Positions 42,697 through 51,579 of a stretch of DNA of 64,000 nt are shown here, piece after piece. Each line of letters begins with the position of its first letter. Position 1 is the stretch's first letter. This DNA is from Psychroserpens sp. SPM9. Its GTDB lineage: Bacteria > Bacteroidota > Bacteroidia > Flavobacteriales > Flavobacteriaceae. The stretch is from assembly GCF_025153525.1 (NCBI RefSeq), contig NZ_JANZNR010000003.1, positions 62,001-126,000 of the forward strand, read 5' to 3'. The notes under the pieces are model-generated. The model was not told the origin of the DNA. It was given only the letters and a program-made list of their open reading frames with translations, and searched no databases. The translations under genes and the position numbers were made by a program.

Positions 42697-43554
42697 CTAG
42701 TTTTCTGCAGATAAGTTTTTCATTTCCTCTTCAATCATTTCATAGAACTGATCAATTTTAGGTAATACAACGACGCGTGTACGTCTGTTTTTTGCTCTGT
42801 TTTCAGCAGTGTCATTATCTGCTAAAGGCACATAGCTACTACGTCCTGCAGCAATTAACTGACTAGGATTTACTCCCAATTCCTGCAATACACGAATGAT
42901 AGATGTTGATCGTTTAACACTTAAATCCCAGTTGTCTAAAAGCACACCACTTTTATACGAACGACTGTCAGTATGACCTTCAATCATCGCTTCAAAATCT
43001 GGTTTACTTTGAATCACTTTTGCAACTTTAGCTAATACATCTTTAGCTTGGTTTGTAACGTTATAACTTCCGCTCTTAAATAATAATTTATCAGCAATAG
43101 AAATAAAGACAACACCTTTTTCTACATTAACTTCGATATCTGGATCGTCTATACCAACTGCCTTTTTTAAGCTTGTCACTAAGGCTAAAGTAACACTGTC
43201 TTTTTTAGAGAGGGCATCTTGTAAACGTGAAATCTTAAGGTCTTTTTCTTTTAAGCTTTCTAAAGATTTTTCAACATTTTTAGCACCTTGAGTTGTTAAA
43301 ACGGTCATGTCTTTAGCCGACTCAATTAAAGCTTCATTTGCAGATTTCATATCTGCCAAACGATTTTTTAATTCTTCTAAACGTGCAGCAGAAGCCGCTT
43401 CATCAGATAAACATTTGTTTAATTTTACAGTAGCAGAATTCAATAAGTCTTGAGTTTCCTTTTGTTTTTCTTCTAGTGCCATATATTCTTTCTTAGACAC
43501 ACATGAAGTCAAAACAAACATCCCAGCAACACTTAATAGCATTAATTTTTTCAT
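42697..43554 (-). CDS. OmpA-family lipoprotein (285 aa)
   Basis: The lipoprotein signal MKKLMLLSVAGMFVLTSC is followed by a coiled coil (about 22-135; MALEEKQKETQDLLNSATVK, LEELKNRLADM) and a C-terminal OmpA-like peptidoglycan-binding domain (about 150-270). The latter holds LLFKSGSYNVTNQAKDVLAK, FEAMIEGHTDSRSYK, DNWDLSVKRSTSIIRVLQEL and the peptidoglycan contact NRRTRVVV. It tethers the outer membrane to the cell wall. It has its own -7 promoter element and the terminator at 42640-42672, so it is probably monocistronic. Confidence 0.93.
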   Translation of the reverse strand: MKKLMLLSVAGMFVLTSCVSKKEYMALEEKQKETQDLLNSATVKLNKCLSDEAASAARLEELKNRLADMKSANEALIESAKDMTVLTTQGAKNVEKSLESLKEKDLKISRLQDALSKKDSVTLALVTSLKKAVGIDDPDIEVNVEKGVVFISIADKLLFKSGSYNVTNQAKDVLAKVAKVIQSKPDFEAMIEGHTDSRSYKSGVLLDNWDLSVKRSTSIIRVLQELGVNPSQLIAAGRSSYVPLADNDTAENRAKNRRTRVVVLPKIDQFYEMIEEEMKNLSAEN

Positions 43555-43589
43555 AATAAAATTTAAATATTAGTTGTTATTTAACATAC

Positions 43590-43597
43590 CAAAATTA
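43590..43597 (-). promoter_or_regulatory. Putative -7 element for the OmpA-type gene
   Basis: The minus strand reads TAATTTTG, matching TAnnTTTG, 36 bases before the ATG at 43554. I find no clear TTG at the expected upstream distance. Confidence 0.4.
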
Positions 43598-43656
43598 TAG
43601 AAAAGAATAGTCCTTATAATAGTCTTTAACTAAACTTTTAACACTTTTATGAACAA

Positions 43657-44637
43657 TTAGTATCTATAACGTTTTCTTATAAAGTAAGACCAGACTATTG
43701 AGGTCGTTTTGTAATAGTTTTTTTTCTGCGGAAGTTCTCTTCGTTGCTTCAAAAGCCGAGGTAAATTCTTATAAAAACTGAAATGTGCTTTTATAATAGC
43801 AGCAAAATGCGAAGTTTTTAATTGTGATAGAAACTTTAAGCCAGCAATGCCGTCTAGTATGAGTCGTGTAAGGATGATGCCAAAAAGCGGGCCTTTTGCA
43901 TTTTTTGTGATGGTAAACAGACTGTTCCTAAAATTGAGATAGGTTTTTTTGGGATGGATGGCGTTGAGTGTTGCGCCTCCAACATGATAGACTGTCGATA
44001 AGCCCACATATTTCACTGATAAATCCGTATTAAAAGCTCTCCAGCATAAATCAATTTCTTCAAAATGGGCAAAATAAGTTTCGTCAAAACCATTTAAGGC
44101 TTCAAATGCAGATTTACGAATGAAGAGACAAGCGCCCGAAGCCCAGAAAATTGAGCAAATATCATTGTATTGCCCCTGATCTTTTTCGATACTGTCAAAT
44201 ACCCGACCTCTGCAAAATGGATAAGCGTACTTGTCAATGAAACCTCCGCCAGCACCTGCATATTCAAAATAAGACTTGTTTTTATAATCTAATATTTTAG
44301 GCTGAATAATCGCTGTGTTTTTATGAGCTTCAAATTCGTTACGGATAGGAGTAAGCCACTGTTTTGTAACTTCAATATCACTATTTAATAAGCAAAATAT
44401 ATCGGCATCTACATGCTTAAGCGCATCATTATAACCCTTGGCATAACCACCATTTGTCGCATTTTGTATGATTGTCACCTGCGGAAAATGTTGTGAAACA
44501 AAAGCTACAGAATCATCTGTAGAGGCATTATCGGCGACATATATATCGGCACTTTCAGAATGCTGTATCACTGAAGGCAAAAATTGTTCGAGCAATTGTT
44601 GACCGTTCCAGTTTAATATGACGACAGCTATTTTCAT
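43657..44637 (-). CDS. Family 2 glycosyltransferase (326 aa)
   Basis: An inverting GT-A transferase of the rhamnosyltransferase-like subgroup. It begins MKIAVVILNWNGQQLLEQFL, with the nucleotide-binding YVADNASTDDSVAFV, GYAKGYNDALKH and the DxD-like region FCLLNSDIEVTKQWL, then the acceptor part ASGACLFIRKSAFEALNGFD, EEIDLCWRA. A short C-terminal hydrophobic stretch may bind the membrane. The sugar and acceptor are not predictable. The start overlaps the stop of the upstream HsdR-N-type gene by 4 bases (44634-44637). Confidence 0.93.
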   Translation of the reverse strand: MKIAVVILNWNGQQLLEQFLPSVIQHSESADIYVADNASTDDSVAFVSQHFPQVTIIQNATNGGYAKGYNDALKHVDADIFCLLNSDIEVTKQWLTPIRNEFEAHKNTAIIQPKILDYKNKSYFEYAGAGGGFIDKYAYPFCRGRVFDSIEKDQGQYNDICSIFWASGACLFIRKSAFEALNGFDETYFAHFEEIDLCWRAFNTDLSVKYVGLSTVYHVGGATLNAIHPKKTYLNFRNSLFTITKNAKGPLFGIILTRLILDGIAGLKFLSQLKTSHFAAIIKAHFSFYKNLPRLLKQRRELPQKKNYYKTTSIVWSYFIRKRYRY

Positions 44638-45077
44638 TGGTAGTTGGGAATGTCTTTTAAGAATTCGTAGCGTTCATTTTCAAAATCCATCCTACAATAA
44701 TAATGATTAATTCCGTTAGTAACCATTAAAAAACGGGCATTTAAAGTAAGGTTATAGCGTGCGATCTGGTCAAAAGTTGTCTGGTCAATTTTGATTTTAT
44801 CAGATTTACATTCAACGATAAGGTGAATACTTCCGTCGGGATTAAAAATAACGATATCATAACGCTTAGATAAACCGTTTACCTTGAGCTCTTTCTCGAC
44901 ATTTATTAATGATTTCGGATAGTTTTTATACTGAATTAAATACTGAACACAATGTTGACGTACCCATTCTTCAGGTTGTAAAATGATGAATTTTTTACGA
45001 ATCTCATCAAAAATAGAAACTTTATTTTCGTTACTTTTGAAACGGAATGAAAACTTCGGAAAATTGAGTTCTTGCAT
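44634..45077 (-). CDS. Solitary HsdR N-terminal-like (PD-(D/E)xK fold) protein (147 aa)
   Basis: The protein matches the N-terminal nuclease domain of type I restriction HsdR subunits: LQPEEWVRQHCVQYLIQYKN, RYDIVIFNPDGSIHLIVECK with Asp and Glu-x-Lys of the PD-(D/E)xK site, then DQIARYNLTLNARFLMVTNG. No helicase part, methylase or specificity gene is nearby, so it is not a restriction system here. The same solitary gene next to holA is common in flavobacteria, as far as I recall. It is divergent from holA and overlaps the glycosyltransferase gene by 4 bases. Confidence 0.85.
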   Translation of the reverse strand: MQELNFPKFSFRFKSNENKVSIFDEIRKKFIILQPEEWVRQHCVQYLIQYKNYPKSLINVEKELKVNGLSKRYDIVIFNPDGSIHLIVECKSDKIKIDQTTFDQIARYNLTLNARFLMVTNGINHYYCRMDFENERYEFLKDIPNYQ

Positions 45078-45182
45078 TAAAGTGAATTCAGATTTTTTCC
45101 AAAGTTACTCTACTATAACCGAAAACCAAAGCACAACCAGTTTTTTTGGAATGCGGATGGTTTAATTAGGAATTTTCAAGAT

Positions 45183-46187
45183 TTGGACGACGTAAAGCAA
45201 ATAGTTGCAGATATAAAAAAGGGAAACATCAAGCCTATTTATTTTTTAATGGGAGAAGAGCCATATTATATTGATGCGATTTCTAATTATATTGAAAAAA
45301 ATGTCCTTGCCGAAGAAGAAAAGGGGTTCAATCAAATGGTATTATACGGCCGAGATATTTCGGTAGATGATATCGTAAGTAATGCAAAGCGTTATCCTAT
45401 GATGGCCGAACGCCAGGTTGTGATAGTTAAAGAAGCTCAGGATTTATCGCGTACTATTGAAAAATTAGCGAGTTATGCCGAAAATCCGCAACCTACAACC
45501 GTTTTAGTACTTAATTATAAGTACAAAAAGATTGACAAGCGTAAATCGCTCTACAAAACCCTTAAAAAGGCAGGCGTGGTTTTTGAAAGTAAAAAACTTT
45601 ACGAAAATCAGGTGGCCGATTGGATTCGTCGTGTTTTGTCTGGACAGAACTACGACATTTCTCCAAAAGCAGCTCAAATGCTGGTTGAATTTTTGGGTAC
45701 AGATTTAAGCAAAATCAATAACGAACTTGAAAAACTTAAAATTGTATTGCCTGAAGGCACTCAGATTACAGCAGACGCTATTGAAGAAAATATAGGTATT
45801 AGCAAGGATTACAATAATTTTGAATTGCGAAAAGCCATTGGCGAACGCAATATGGTCAAGGCGTTTAAGATTGTTAATTATTTTGCCGATAACCCGAAAG
45901 ACAATCCAATGGTTGTAACGGTTTCACTACTGTTTAATTTCTTTTCTCAGTTGTTGCATTTTCATGGTTTGAACGATAAAAGCCCTAGAAATGTAGCTTC
46001 GGCATTAAAAATAAATCCGTATTTCGTAAATGAATATGTTGCTGCAGCTCGAAATTTTCCGATGCGAAAAGTAAGTCAGGTTGTATCCACCTTGCGCGAA
46101 TTTGATGTTAGAGGCAAAGGCGTTAACTCAAATGCAGTGCCTCAAGGTGATTTATTAAAAGAGTTACTTGTTAGAATTTTTAATTAA
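45183..46187 (+). CDS. holA: DNA polymerase III delta subunit (334 aa)
   Basis: HolA is the wrench of the clamp loader that opens the beta clamp. It begins MDDVKQIVADIKKGNIKPIYFLMGEEPYY from a TTG at 45183 (no ATG fits; written here in two parts for the motif DDVKQIVADIK and IKPIYFLMGEEPYYID). Further landmarks are YPMMAERQVVIVKEAQDL (SFFxxRRLxxV-like region), VADWIRRVLSGQNYDISPKA, DLSKINNELEKLKI and the C-terminal collar. Full length. It lies after a 105-bp gap divergent to the HsdR-N-like gene, and is followed by a hypothetical minus-strand gene. Confidence 0.94.
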   Translation: MDDVKQIVADIKKGNIKPIYFLMGEEPYYIDAISNYIEKNVLAEEEKGFNQMVLYGRDISVDDIVSNAKRYPMMAERQVVIVKEAQDLSRTIEKLASYAENPQPTTVLVLNYKYKKIDKRKSLYKTLKKAGVVFESKKLYENQVADWIRRVLSGQNYDISPKAAQMLVEFLGTDLSKINNELEKLKIVLPEGTQITADAIEENIGISKDYNNFELRKAIGERNMVKAFKIVNYFADNPKDNPMVVTVSLLFNFFSQLLHFHGLNDKSPRNVASALKINPYFVNEYVAAARNFPMRKVSQVVSTLREFDVRGKGVNSNAVPQGDLLKELLVRIFN

Positions 46188-46247
46188 GAAATATTGATTG
46201 ACTTAAATTATTAGCTTATTTTATATAGGGCTAGCTACAATTATCGC

Positions 46248-46727
46248 TTATAATTGCTCAATTTCTTCGACTATAATTGTATAATCATATTGTAAATCTT
46301 CGTGCAAATTCATTATTTTTTTTCTGACGGCATCCATGTTTCGCTCATAAATATTCATTAGCGTTGTATTGCGTTTGATAGAAGGCGACATGGTTTTAAG
46401 TGTCTTGCAATAATAGAGTAGAAGCTCGACTTCGGTTTCTTTATTGAGTGAATACCGAATGTATTTTTTTGTATGACGTAAGATTTTACGAATACTTTTC
46501 TTAATGTAAAAATAGCTGCTGGTATTGATGGCTTCAAACTGTTCATCAATTTCGGCTTTTACGGTTTCGATATAACCTTCTTCGCTATCAGACTCAAAAA
46601 GTAAATAGGTAAGAAGTTCTTTGTTTTCTTTTTTAAAACGAGAAAGCCTAAGGCAAAGTTCGGCCAATTCTTCATTGGATTTGTGTTTGAGTTCCTTTCT
46701 AATGGTAACAACAGAAACAGCTTTCAT
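46248..46727 (-). CDS. Hypothetical helical protein (159 aa)
   Basis: A cytoplasmic, highly charged helical protein with no signal peptide or membrane segment. It begins MKAVSVVTIRKELKHKSNEE, continues AELCLRLSRFKKENKELLTY, SSYFYIKKSIRKILRHTKKY and IRYSLNKETEVELLLYYCK, and ends YDYTIIVEEIEQL. The helical pattern could make a small alpha-bundle. I do not recognise a named family. Its neighbours, holA on the convergent side and DoxX upstream, do not explain its role. Confidence 0.75.
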   Translation of the reverse strand: MKAVSVVTIRKELKHKSNEELAELCLRLSRFKKENKELLTYLLFESDSEEGYIETVKAEIDEQFEAINTSSYFYIKKSIRKILRHTKKYIRYSLNKETEVELLLYYCKTLKTMSPSIKRNTTLMNIYERNMDAVRKKIMNLHEDLQYDYTIIVEEIEQL

Positions 46728-46768
46728 ATGGTAGAATTGCGTTGTGGTTTAAGTAAGGTCAAGATACT

Positions 46769-46796
46769 AAAAAAGGCTGCGAGTGAGCAACCTTTT
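46769..46796 (-). terminator. Intrinsic terminator after the DoxX gene
   Basis: On the minus strand AAAAGGTTGC, loop TCACTC and GCAGCCTTTT pair over ten positions, with a G-U wobble (A-C on the plus strand), then TTAGT. It lies 130 bases downstream of the doxX-like stop and just upstream of the hypothetical gene at 46727. Confidence 0.75.
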
Positions 46797-46927
46797 GTGT
46801 GGATACTTTTAAAGTTGTAATCTAATTCTATACTATTCAAGGTAATTAGGCAATACGTCTAATGAATGCGTTTTATGCAATGAAATTGCCCTAAATAGAT
46901 CCTCGTCAATTATAGAGACTATGTTTT

Positions 46928-47308
46928 TTACCGTTTCATACCATCAACCGAAAACTTTCCAGCTCCTGTTAAGAACAGTACTACAAATGCAATTAGAAAA
47001 AGCAAGGCATGTTCTTTGGTGCCTAAATCATCTTTTGCATGTATGATAAAAGCGGCGACCATCATAGTAATAGCAGCAGGTATGGCTGCCCATTTGGTTT
47101 TAAATCCGATGATTAATAAAATAGGTGCAACAACTTCTCCAATTAGGGCTAAGATTAATGAAATTGTTGGTCCAACACCAATCGGATCTCCAAACTGGGA
47201 TGGATCAGAGAGCATATTCATTTTAGGGATTCCGTGTGTTAACATAAATCCGCCAAAGCCCACTCTCAAAAGTAGTAAGGCTAAATCATTAAAGTTTTTT
47301 TTCATCAT
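46928..47308 (-). CDS. DoxX family membrane protein (126 aa)
   Basis: Four membrane helices typical of the DoxX fold are visible: LALLLLRVGFGGFMLTHGIP (starting helix with Arg and the G-H-G-xPK pattern), TISLILALIGEVVAPILLII, WAAIPAAITMMVAAFIIHAK and EHALLFLIAFVVLFLTGAGK. The C-terminal FSVDGMKR is standard (FSxD). The function of DoxX proteins varies from redox complexes to unknown. It starts with tandem ATG codons at 47308 and 47305. It lies 18 bp downstream of the methyltransferase gene, suggesting one transcript that ends at 46769-46796. Confidence 0.92.
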   Translation of the reverse strand: MMKKNFNDLALLLLRVGFGGFMLTHGIPKMNMLSDPSQFGDPIGVGPTISLILALIGEVVAPILLIIGFKTKWAAIPAAITMMVAAFIIHAKDDLGTKEHALLFLIAFVVLFLTGAGKFSVDGMKR

Positions 47309-47326
47309 AATATATTAGGTATTTAG

Positions 47327-48931
47327 TTAGTTTCCTTTTAAAAGATTAACGCTTACGGTTGCTAATTCGTTATCTGGAAATTTAGAAAAATAATTTGGAT
47401 CTGGGAGTAAACCAGCTTCCTTGGCAATGGCATTAAATACATCAACTTCCAAAATATATTGATCGCTATATCCGTGAGTCGCATCATAAGCTGTTGCCGC
47501 TGTTTTTCCAATGTTTTTAGCTACAAGACTTGGATTTACAGTATGCAATTCGATCATGAGTAACCCAAACCGTTCTACATAGGGTTTCCATTTTTTAAGA
47601 TGTTCTAGCAACGAGTCTTCTACCAGATTATTGCTAAGACGATGTCCTTGAGAGGCGTAAGCTCCTGTAGAAATGCTAGTTCTTTTGGTGGTATTTTGCG
47701 GATTTTCCCAGATGCGATTATGATCTAGAAATGTACGAACATTAAGTAGATCTTTAAGTTCTATATTATAGTCTTCTTTAAGATCTTTGGCTAATAAATC
47801 GGGTCTACCAATATCGCCCCAAATCACTTTAGCCCAAATATCGGCTTTGATCAAATTAGCTCGCGTTACTTTTAAAGCAGCTTGATTAAAATCGGCACCA
47901 ACCAGAAGTAAGGGGTGTTCGTCTAATAGTTTTCCGCGATGTGTTTGATGTTCAATCACATCAAATATATGTTGTATAAAGGCACCATTGCCACAGCCCA
48001 TATCTAAAATACCTTTAGGCTGTTCGTCTATAGGTTTGTTAAATAACTTAATAATGACCTGGTCAATGACTTTAAAATAAGTGGAGTGGGCACCACCACT
48101 TCCCCAGACGTTCATTTCACGATGGACATGCTTTTCGGTTTCTTCTGGAGATGATGTGTTTAGAATGGTTGGATTTCCAAAGATTAAGTCCTCTAAATTT
48201 ACGAATGTTGGCAAATAGGACACCGTTACACCATAAGCACTAGCGCGTTTTGCGAAGAATAAACCTTCATCAGTAAATTGGTAGGTGTTTTTCTTTTTTC
48301 TGAACCAGCCTAAATGCGCTAAAAAATCAAGAATTTTTTTAAAACTCTCAGGGTCTTTATGGTATTCTTCCGCAGTAAAAGAAGCTTCCATAAAGTATTT
48401 GTGAAAGAGTCCGTTAACCCCCAAAAGAACAATGATAGGACCCGCAATGCAGCCTTCAATATGTTTGAGAATTTGATAATCTATTGAGTTAACATCACTC
48501 GTATTTAAGCCAAATTGCGTTTCAAAAGTTTTAAAAATCTTTTCAAGGGCGCTAAAGGCATCCGGACCAATACGTTCGTTAGGAAATTGCACAGCATAAT
48601 TAAGTAGTTTTACAGGCTGTTCATATAAAGCAGCGTGTTTAAAAGCGATTTTACTATTGCCGTTAATTTCATAAGCCACAGTATCTTTTTCATTGTTTAG
48701 ATGTTGCTCAAGCCAGCCTTGCGATGCTAAAATCCGAAGAGCCACATTGAGATAGCCTTCATTAGCATTAAATTTAGCTGTCAAAGTATTGAGTTGAACG
48801 TTTTTATGCTGTAACAGATACTCTAGAACGCCTTTATTGTATAAAGCAAATGCAGAAGTTGCAGTGGCAATGCCATCAAGATGTCTAAAAATGGTACTTC
48901 TTAATTGAACTTTGTCGTGTTTTGAAAGCAT
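47327..48931 (-). CDS. Class I SAM-dependent methyltransferase with N-terminal regulatory-like domain (534 aa)
   Basis: The SAM-binding motif I is GILDMGCGNGAFIQHIFD (about residue 330), followed by LLVGADFNQAALKVTRANLI (motif II region) and a late AATAYDATHGYSDQYILEVD. The N-terminal part (SKHDKVQLRSTIFRHLDGIA, FNANEGYLNVALRILASQGW) resembles the winged-helix dimerisation domain of O-methyltransferases and polyketide-type methylases. The substrate is unknown. The frame can be read from a GTG at 48970, but that position lies in the stem of a terminator for the upstream gene, so I begin at ATG 48931 (MLSKHDKVQLRS). It is 18 bp upstream of the DoxX gene. Confidence 0.82.
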   Translation of the reverse strand: MLSKHDKVQLRSTIFRHLDGIATATSAFALYNKGVLEYLLQHKNVQLNTLTAKFNANEGYLNVALRILASQGWLEQHLNNEKDTVAYEINGNSKIAFKHAALYEQPVKLLNYAVQFPNERIGPDAFSALEKIFKTFETQFGLNTSDVNSIDYQILKHIEGCIAGPIIVLLGVNGLFHKYFMEASFTAEEYHKDPESFKKILDFLAHLGWFRKKKNTYQFTDEGLFFAKRASAYGVTVSYLPTFVNLEDLIFGNPTILNTSSPEETEKHVHREMNVWGSGGAHSTYFKVIDQVIIKLFNKPIDEQPKGILDMGCGNGAFIQHIFDVIEHQTHRGKLLDEHPLLLVGADFNQAALKVTRANLIKADIWAKVIWGDIGRPDLLAKDLKEDYNIELKDLLNVRTFLDHNRIWENPQNTTKRTSISTGAYASQGHRLSNNLVEDSLLEHLKKWKPYVERFGLLMIELHTVNPSLVAKNIGKTAATAYDATHGYSDQYILEVDVFNAIAKEAGLLPDPNYFSKFPDNELATVSVNLLKGN

Positions 48932-48956
48932 GGCCTCATCAGTTTCGTATAAATAT

Positions 48957-48986
48957 AAAAAATCCATCACAAGTGTGACGGATTTT
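48957..48986 (-). terminator. Intrinsic terminator of the E1 fusion gene, covering an apparent upstream start of the methyltransferase
   Basis: On the minus strand AAAATCCGTCAC, loop ACTT and GTGATGGATTTT form a 12-bp stem with a single G-U pair, followed by TTATATTT. The wobble would be an A-C mismatch on the plus strand, assigning it to the minus strand. It lies 30 bases after the E1 stop. It covers the GTG/ATG that would otherwise start the methyltransferase frame. Confidence 0.9.
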
Positions 48987-49015
48987 AAAATGATTTATTA
49001 ACTGTTTAAATGTAA

Positions 49016-51427
49016 TTATCTCAATTTGGGATAATCATTAGGATTCATTTCATGCATAACTTCATAAACCGCTTCAAAGATATCCTCAGCGGAAGGTTTT
49101 GAGAAGTAGTCACCATCGGTTCCATAGGCAGGACGATGTGGTTTAGCGGTAAGTGTTTTGGGTTGACTGTCTAAGTACTGAAATGCATTCTGGGTGTTCA
49201 AAATTTCATTTAAAATATAGGCTGAAGCTCCGCCAGGAACATCTTCGTCAATCACCATTAAACGATTGGTTTTCGCCACGCTTTTTACAATATCATGATT
49301 TAGATCAAACGGAAGCAAGGATTGTACATCAATGACTTCGGCATCAATACCAACTTCAAGCAATTCTTTTGCCGTTTGCTCTATGATTCTCAAGGTAGAA
49401 CCATAAGAAACCAATGTGATATCTGAGCCTTCTTTTACCGTCTCTACCACACCTATAGGGGTTTTAAACGCACCTATATTGTTTGGCATTTTCTCTTTTA
49501 AACGGTAACCATTTAAACATTCTATAATGAGTGCAGGTTCATCACATTCTAAAAGTGTATTGTAAAATCCGGCTGCTTTGGTCATATTTCTAGGAACTAA
49601 GACATGAATTCCTCGAATGAGATTGATAATACCGCCTAACTGAGATCCCGAATGCCAGATTCCTTCCAATCTATGTCCACGAGTTCTCACAATTAAAGGA
49701 GCTTTCTGTTTGCCTTTAGTACGATATTGGAGTGTTGCCAAATCGTCACTCATAATTTGTAAGGCATATAAAATATAATCCAGATATTGAATTTCAGCAA
49801 TAGGACGTAACCCACGCATAGCCATGCCGATACCTTGACCAAGAATAGTAGCTTCACGTATTCCTGCATCTGCTACTCTTAATTCACCATATTTTTCTTG
49901 TAAGCCTTCCAGACCTTGATTCACATCACCAATATTACCAGAATCTTCACCAAAGATGAGCGCTTCCGGATAGTTGTTGAAAATGGCATCAAAGTTATTT
50001 CTAAGAATCAATCGTGCATCGACCATTTCAGCATGATCATCATAGGTTGGTTTAATTTCAGAGCTATGAGTAACAGCCAATTCTGAAGTGCTGTGTAAAT
50101 GCGAACTGTATTTAGGTTGAATGTCGGCAATATAGCTTGTAATCCAGTTTTGAAGCGTTGTTTTTTCAGTAGAATCGTCTCCAACCAAATAGCGTAAAGT
50201 TTTTCTAGCTGCAGAAAGTACTTCCTTTCTTCCAGGCTCTTTTATATCCGCTAAATCTGTAATGATTTTATTAATGAACACTTTATTTGCGCTTGTATTA
50301 GCAACTGCAGTCATTAAATCTAAAGCTTGAGATTGCTCTTCCAAAATAGGTTTTAAATAGGCATTCCAAGCAGCTTTTTTACCTTCTCTAACTTTCTTTT
50401 TGAGGTCTCTGTCTATCGAATCTAATTCTTCTTCCGTAGCAAAATTATTGCTAATCATCCAAAGACGCATTTGCGAAATACAGTCATATTGAGTTTCCCA
50501 ATCCAGACGTTCTCTACTTTTGTAACGCTCATGAGAACCCGATGTCGAATGTCCTTGAGGTTGTGTTAATTCAACCACGTGAATCATTACGGGAATATGT
50601 TGCTCTCTGGCAATTTTTGAAGCGTATTGGTAGGTTTCTACCAAGGCTGAATAATCCCAGCCATTAACCTTTAAAATTTCGTAACCGTTTGCGTCGTCAT
50701 CGCGTTGAAATCCTTTTAAGATTTCTGAAATATTTTCTTTTGTTGTTTGGTGTTTGGCATGAACTGAAATGCCGTATTCATCATCCCAAATACTAATCAC
50801 CATCGGCACTTGTAAAACACCTGCAGCGTTGATGGTTTCGAAAAATAACCCTTCACTTGTACTGGCGTTACCAATGGTTCCCCAAGCTACTTCATTACCT
50901 TCAACCGAAAATTTGGTGGTGTCGATACCTTTGACATTTCGGTAAATTTTTGATGCCTGTGCCAATCCTAAAAGGCGCGGCATTTGACCTGCAGTAGGTG
51001 AAATATCGGCACTAGAATTTTTTTGCTGCGTTAAGTTTTTCCATTGGCCATTCTCATCAAGACTGTGCGTTCCAAAATGACCTCCCATTTGGCGGCCAGC
51101 ACTCATGGGGTCAGCCTCAATTGAAGTGTGTGCATACAATCCAGCAAAAAACTGTTGAATGGTTAATTCGCCAATAGCCATCATAAAAGTTTGGTCGCGA
51201 TAGTATCCCGAACGAAAATCTCCATTCATAAATACTTTGGCCCAAGCAAGCTGAGGCACTTCTTTACCATCACCGAAAATTCCGAATTTAGCCTTCCCTG
51301 TAAGCACTTCACGACGACCTAAAAGACTACATTCTCTACTGGTAACAGCAATTTTGTAATCGTTTAGGACTTCATTTTTGAAATCCTCGAAAGTCAGTTT
51401 CGGAGTCGTTTTTGTTTCTGTTGGCAT
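49016..51427 (-). CDS. Fused E1 alpha-beta 2-oxoacid dehydrogenase, thiamine diphosphate-dependent (803 aa)
   Basis: Two E1 subunits in one chain. The alpha part (about 1-400) has the thiamine-diphosphate site EVAWGTIGNASTSEGLFFET and WDDEYGISVHAKHQTT and the phosphorylation-loop-like HSTSGSHERYKSRERLDWE. The beta part (about 475-800) has LIFGEDSGNIGDVNQGLEG, DAGIREATILGQGIGMAM, EIQYLDYILYALQIMSDDLA, VRTRGHRLEGIWHSGSQLGG and DEDVPGGASAYILNEIL. It oxidatively decarboxylates branched-chain 2-oxoacids, feeding branched-chain fatty acids and acyl-CoA formation. The E2 and E3 genes are not in this window. The fused form is standard in Bacteroidota. A good terminator follows. Confidence 0.94.
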   Translation of the reverse strand: MPTETKTTPKLTFEDFKNEVLNDYKIAVTSRECSLLGRREVLTGKAKFGIFGDGKEVPQLAWAKVFMNGDFRSGYYRDQTFMMAIGELTIQQFFAGLYAHTSIEADPMSAGRQMGGHFGTHSLDENGQWKNLTQQKNSSADISPTAGQMPRLLGLAQASKIYRNVKGIDTTKFSVEGNEVAWGTIGNASTSEGLFFETINAAGVLQVPMVISIWDDEYGISVHAKHQTTKENISEILKGFQRDDDANGYEILKVNGWDYSALVETYQYASKIAREQHIPVMIHVVELTQPQGHSTSGSHERYKSRERLDWETQYDCISQMRLWMISNNFATEEELDSIDRDLKKKVREGKKAAWNAYLKPILEEQSQALDLMTAVANTSANKVFINKIITDLADIKEPGRKEVLSAARKTLRYLVGDDSTEKTTLQNWITSYIADIQPKYSSHLHSTSELAVTHSSEIKPTYDDHAEMVDARLILRNNFDAIFNNYPEALIFGEDSGNIGDVNQGLEGLQEKYGELRVADAGIREATILGQGIGMAMRGLRPIAEIQYLDYILYALQIMSDDLATLQYRTKGKQKAPLIVRTRGHRLEGIWHSGSQLGGIINLIRGIHVLVPRNMTKAAGFYNTLLECDEPALIIECLNGYRLKEKMPNNIGAFKTPIGVVETVKEGSDITLVSYGSTLRIIEQTAKELLEVGIDAEVIDVQSLLPFDLNHDIVKSVAKTNRLMVIDEDVPGGASAYILNEILNTQNAFQYLDSQPKTLTAKPHRPAYGTDGDYFSKPSAEDIFEAVYEVMHEMNPNDYPKLR

Positions 51428-51579
51428 AGCTGTGAATTATCTTCTGCAAATTTAGCTTTTTTTTACCAATGTTACAACGTCGATGCTTGTTATAATGTTG
51501 TGAATTTATCAAAAAAAGGAGTGTTTTTTGATGAATTTATTAAAAATATTGAATTATATGCTTTTTGGTTAAGAATCTG

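Noticed and set aside
44634-45077. Type I restriction-modification system
   Set aside because: Only the HsdR N-terminal domain is present; HsdM, HsdS and the HsdR motor are missing in the neighbourhood.
46833-46930. Minus-strand open stretch of about 30 codons right after the DoxX stop, ending SLDVLPNYLE
   Set aside because: It has no usable start codon and lies before a terminator. It may be another leftover gene end, but I cannot tie it to any protein.
49016-51427. Gene fusion of E1 alpha and beta as a novel event
   Set aside because: The fused form is ordinary for Bacteroidota, so it is recorded but not reported as a finding.
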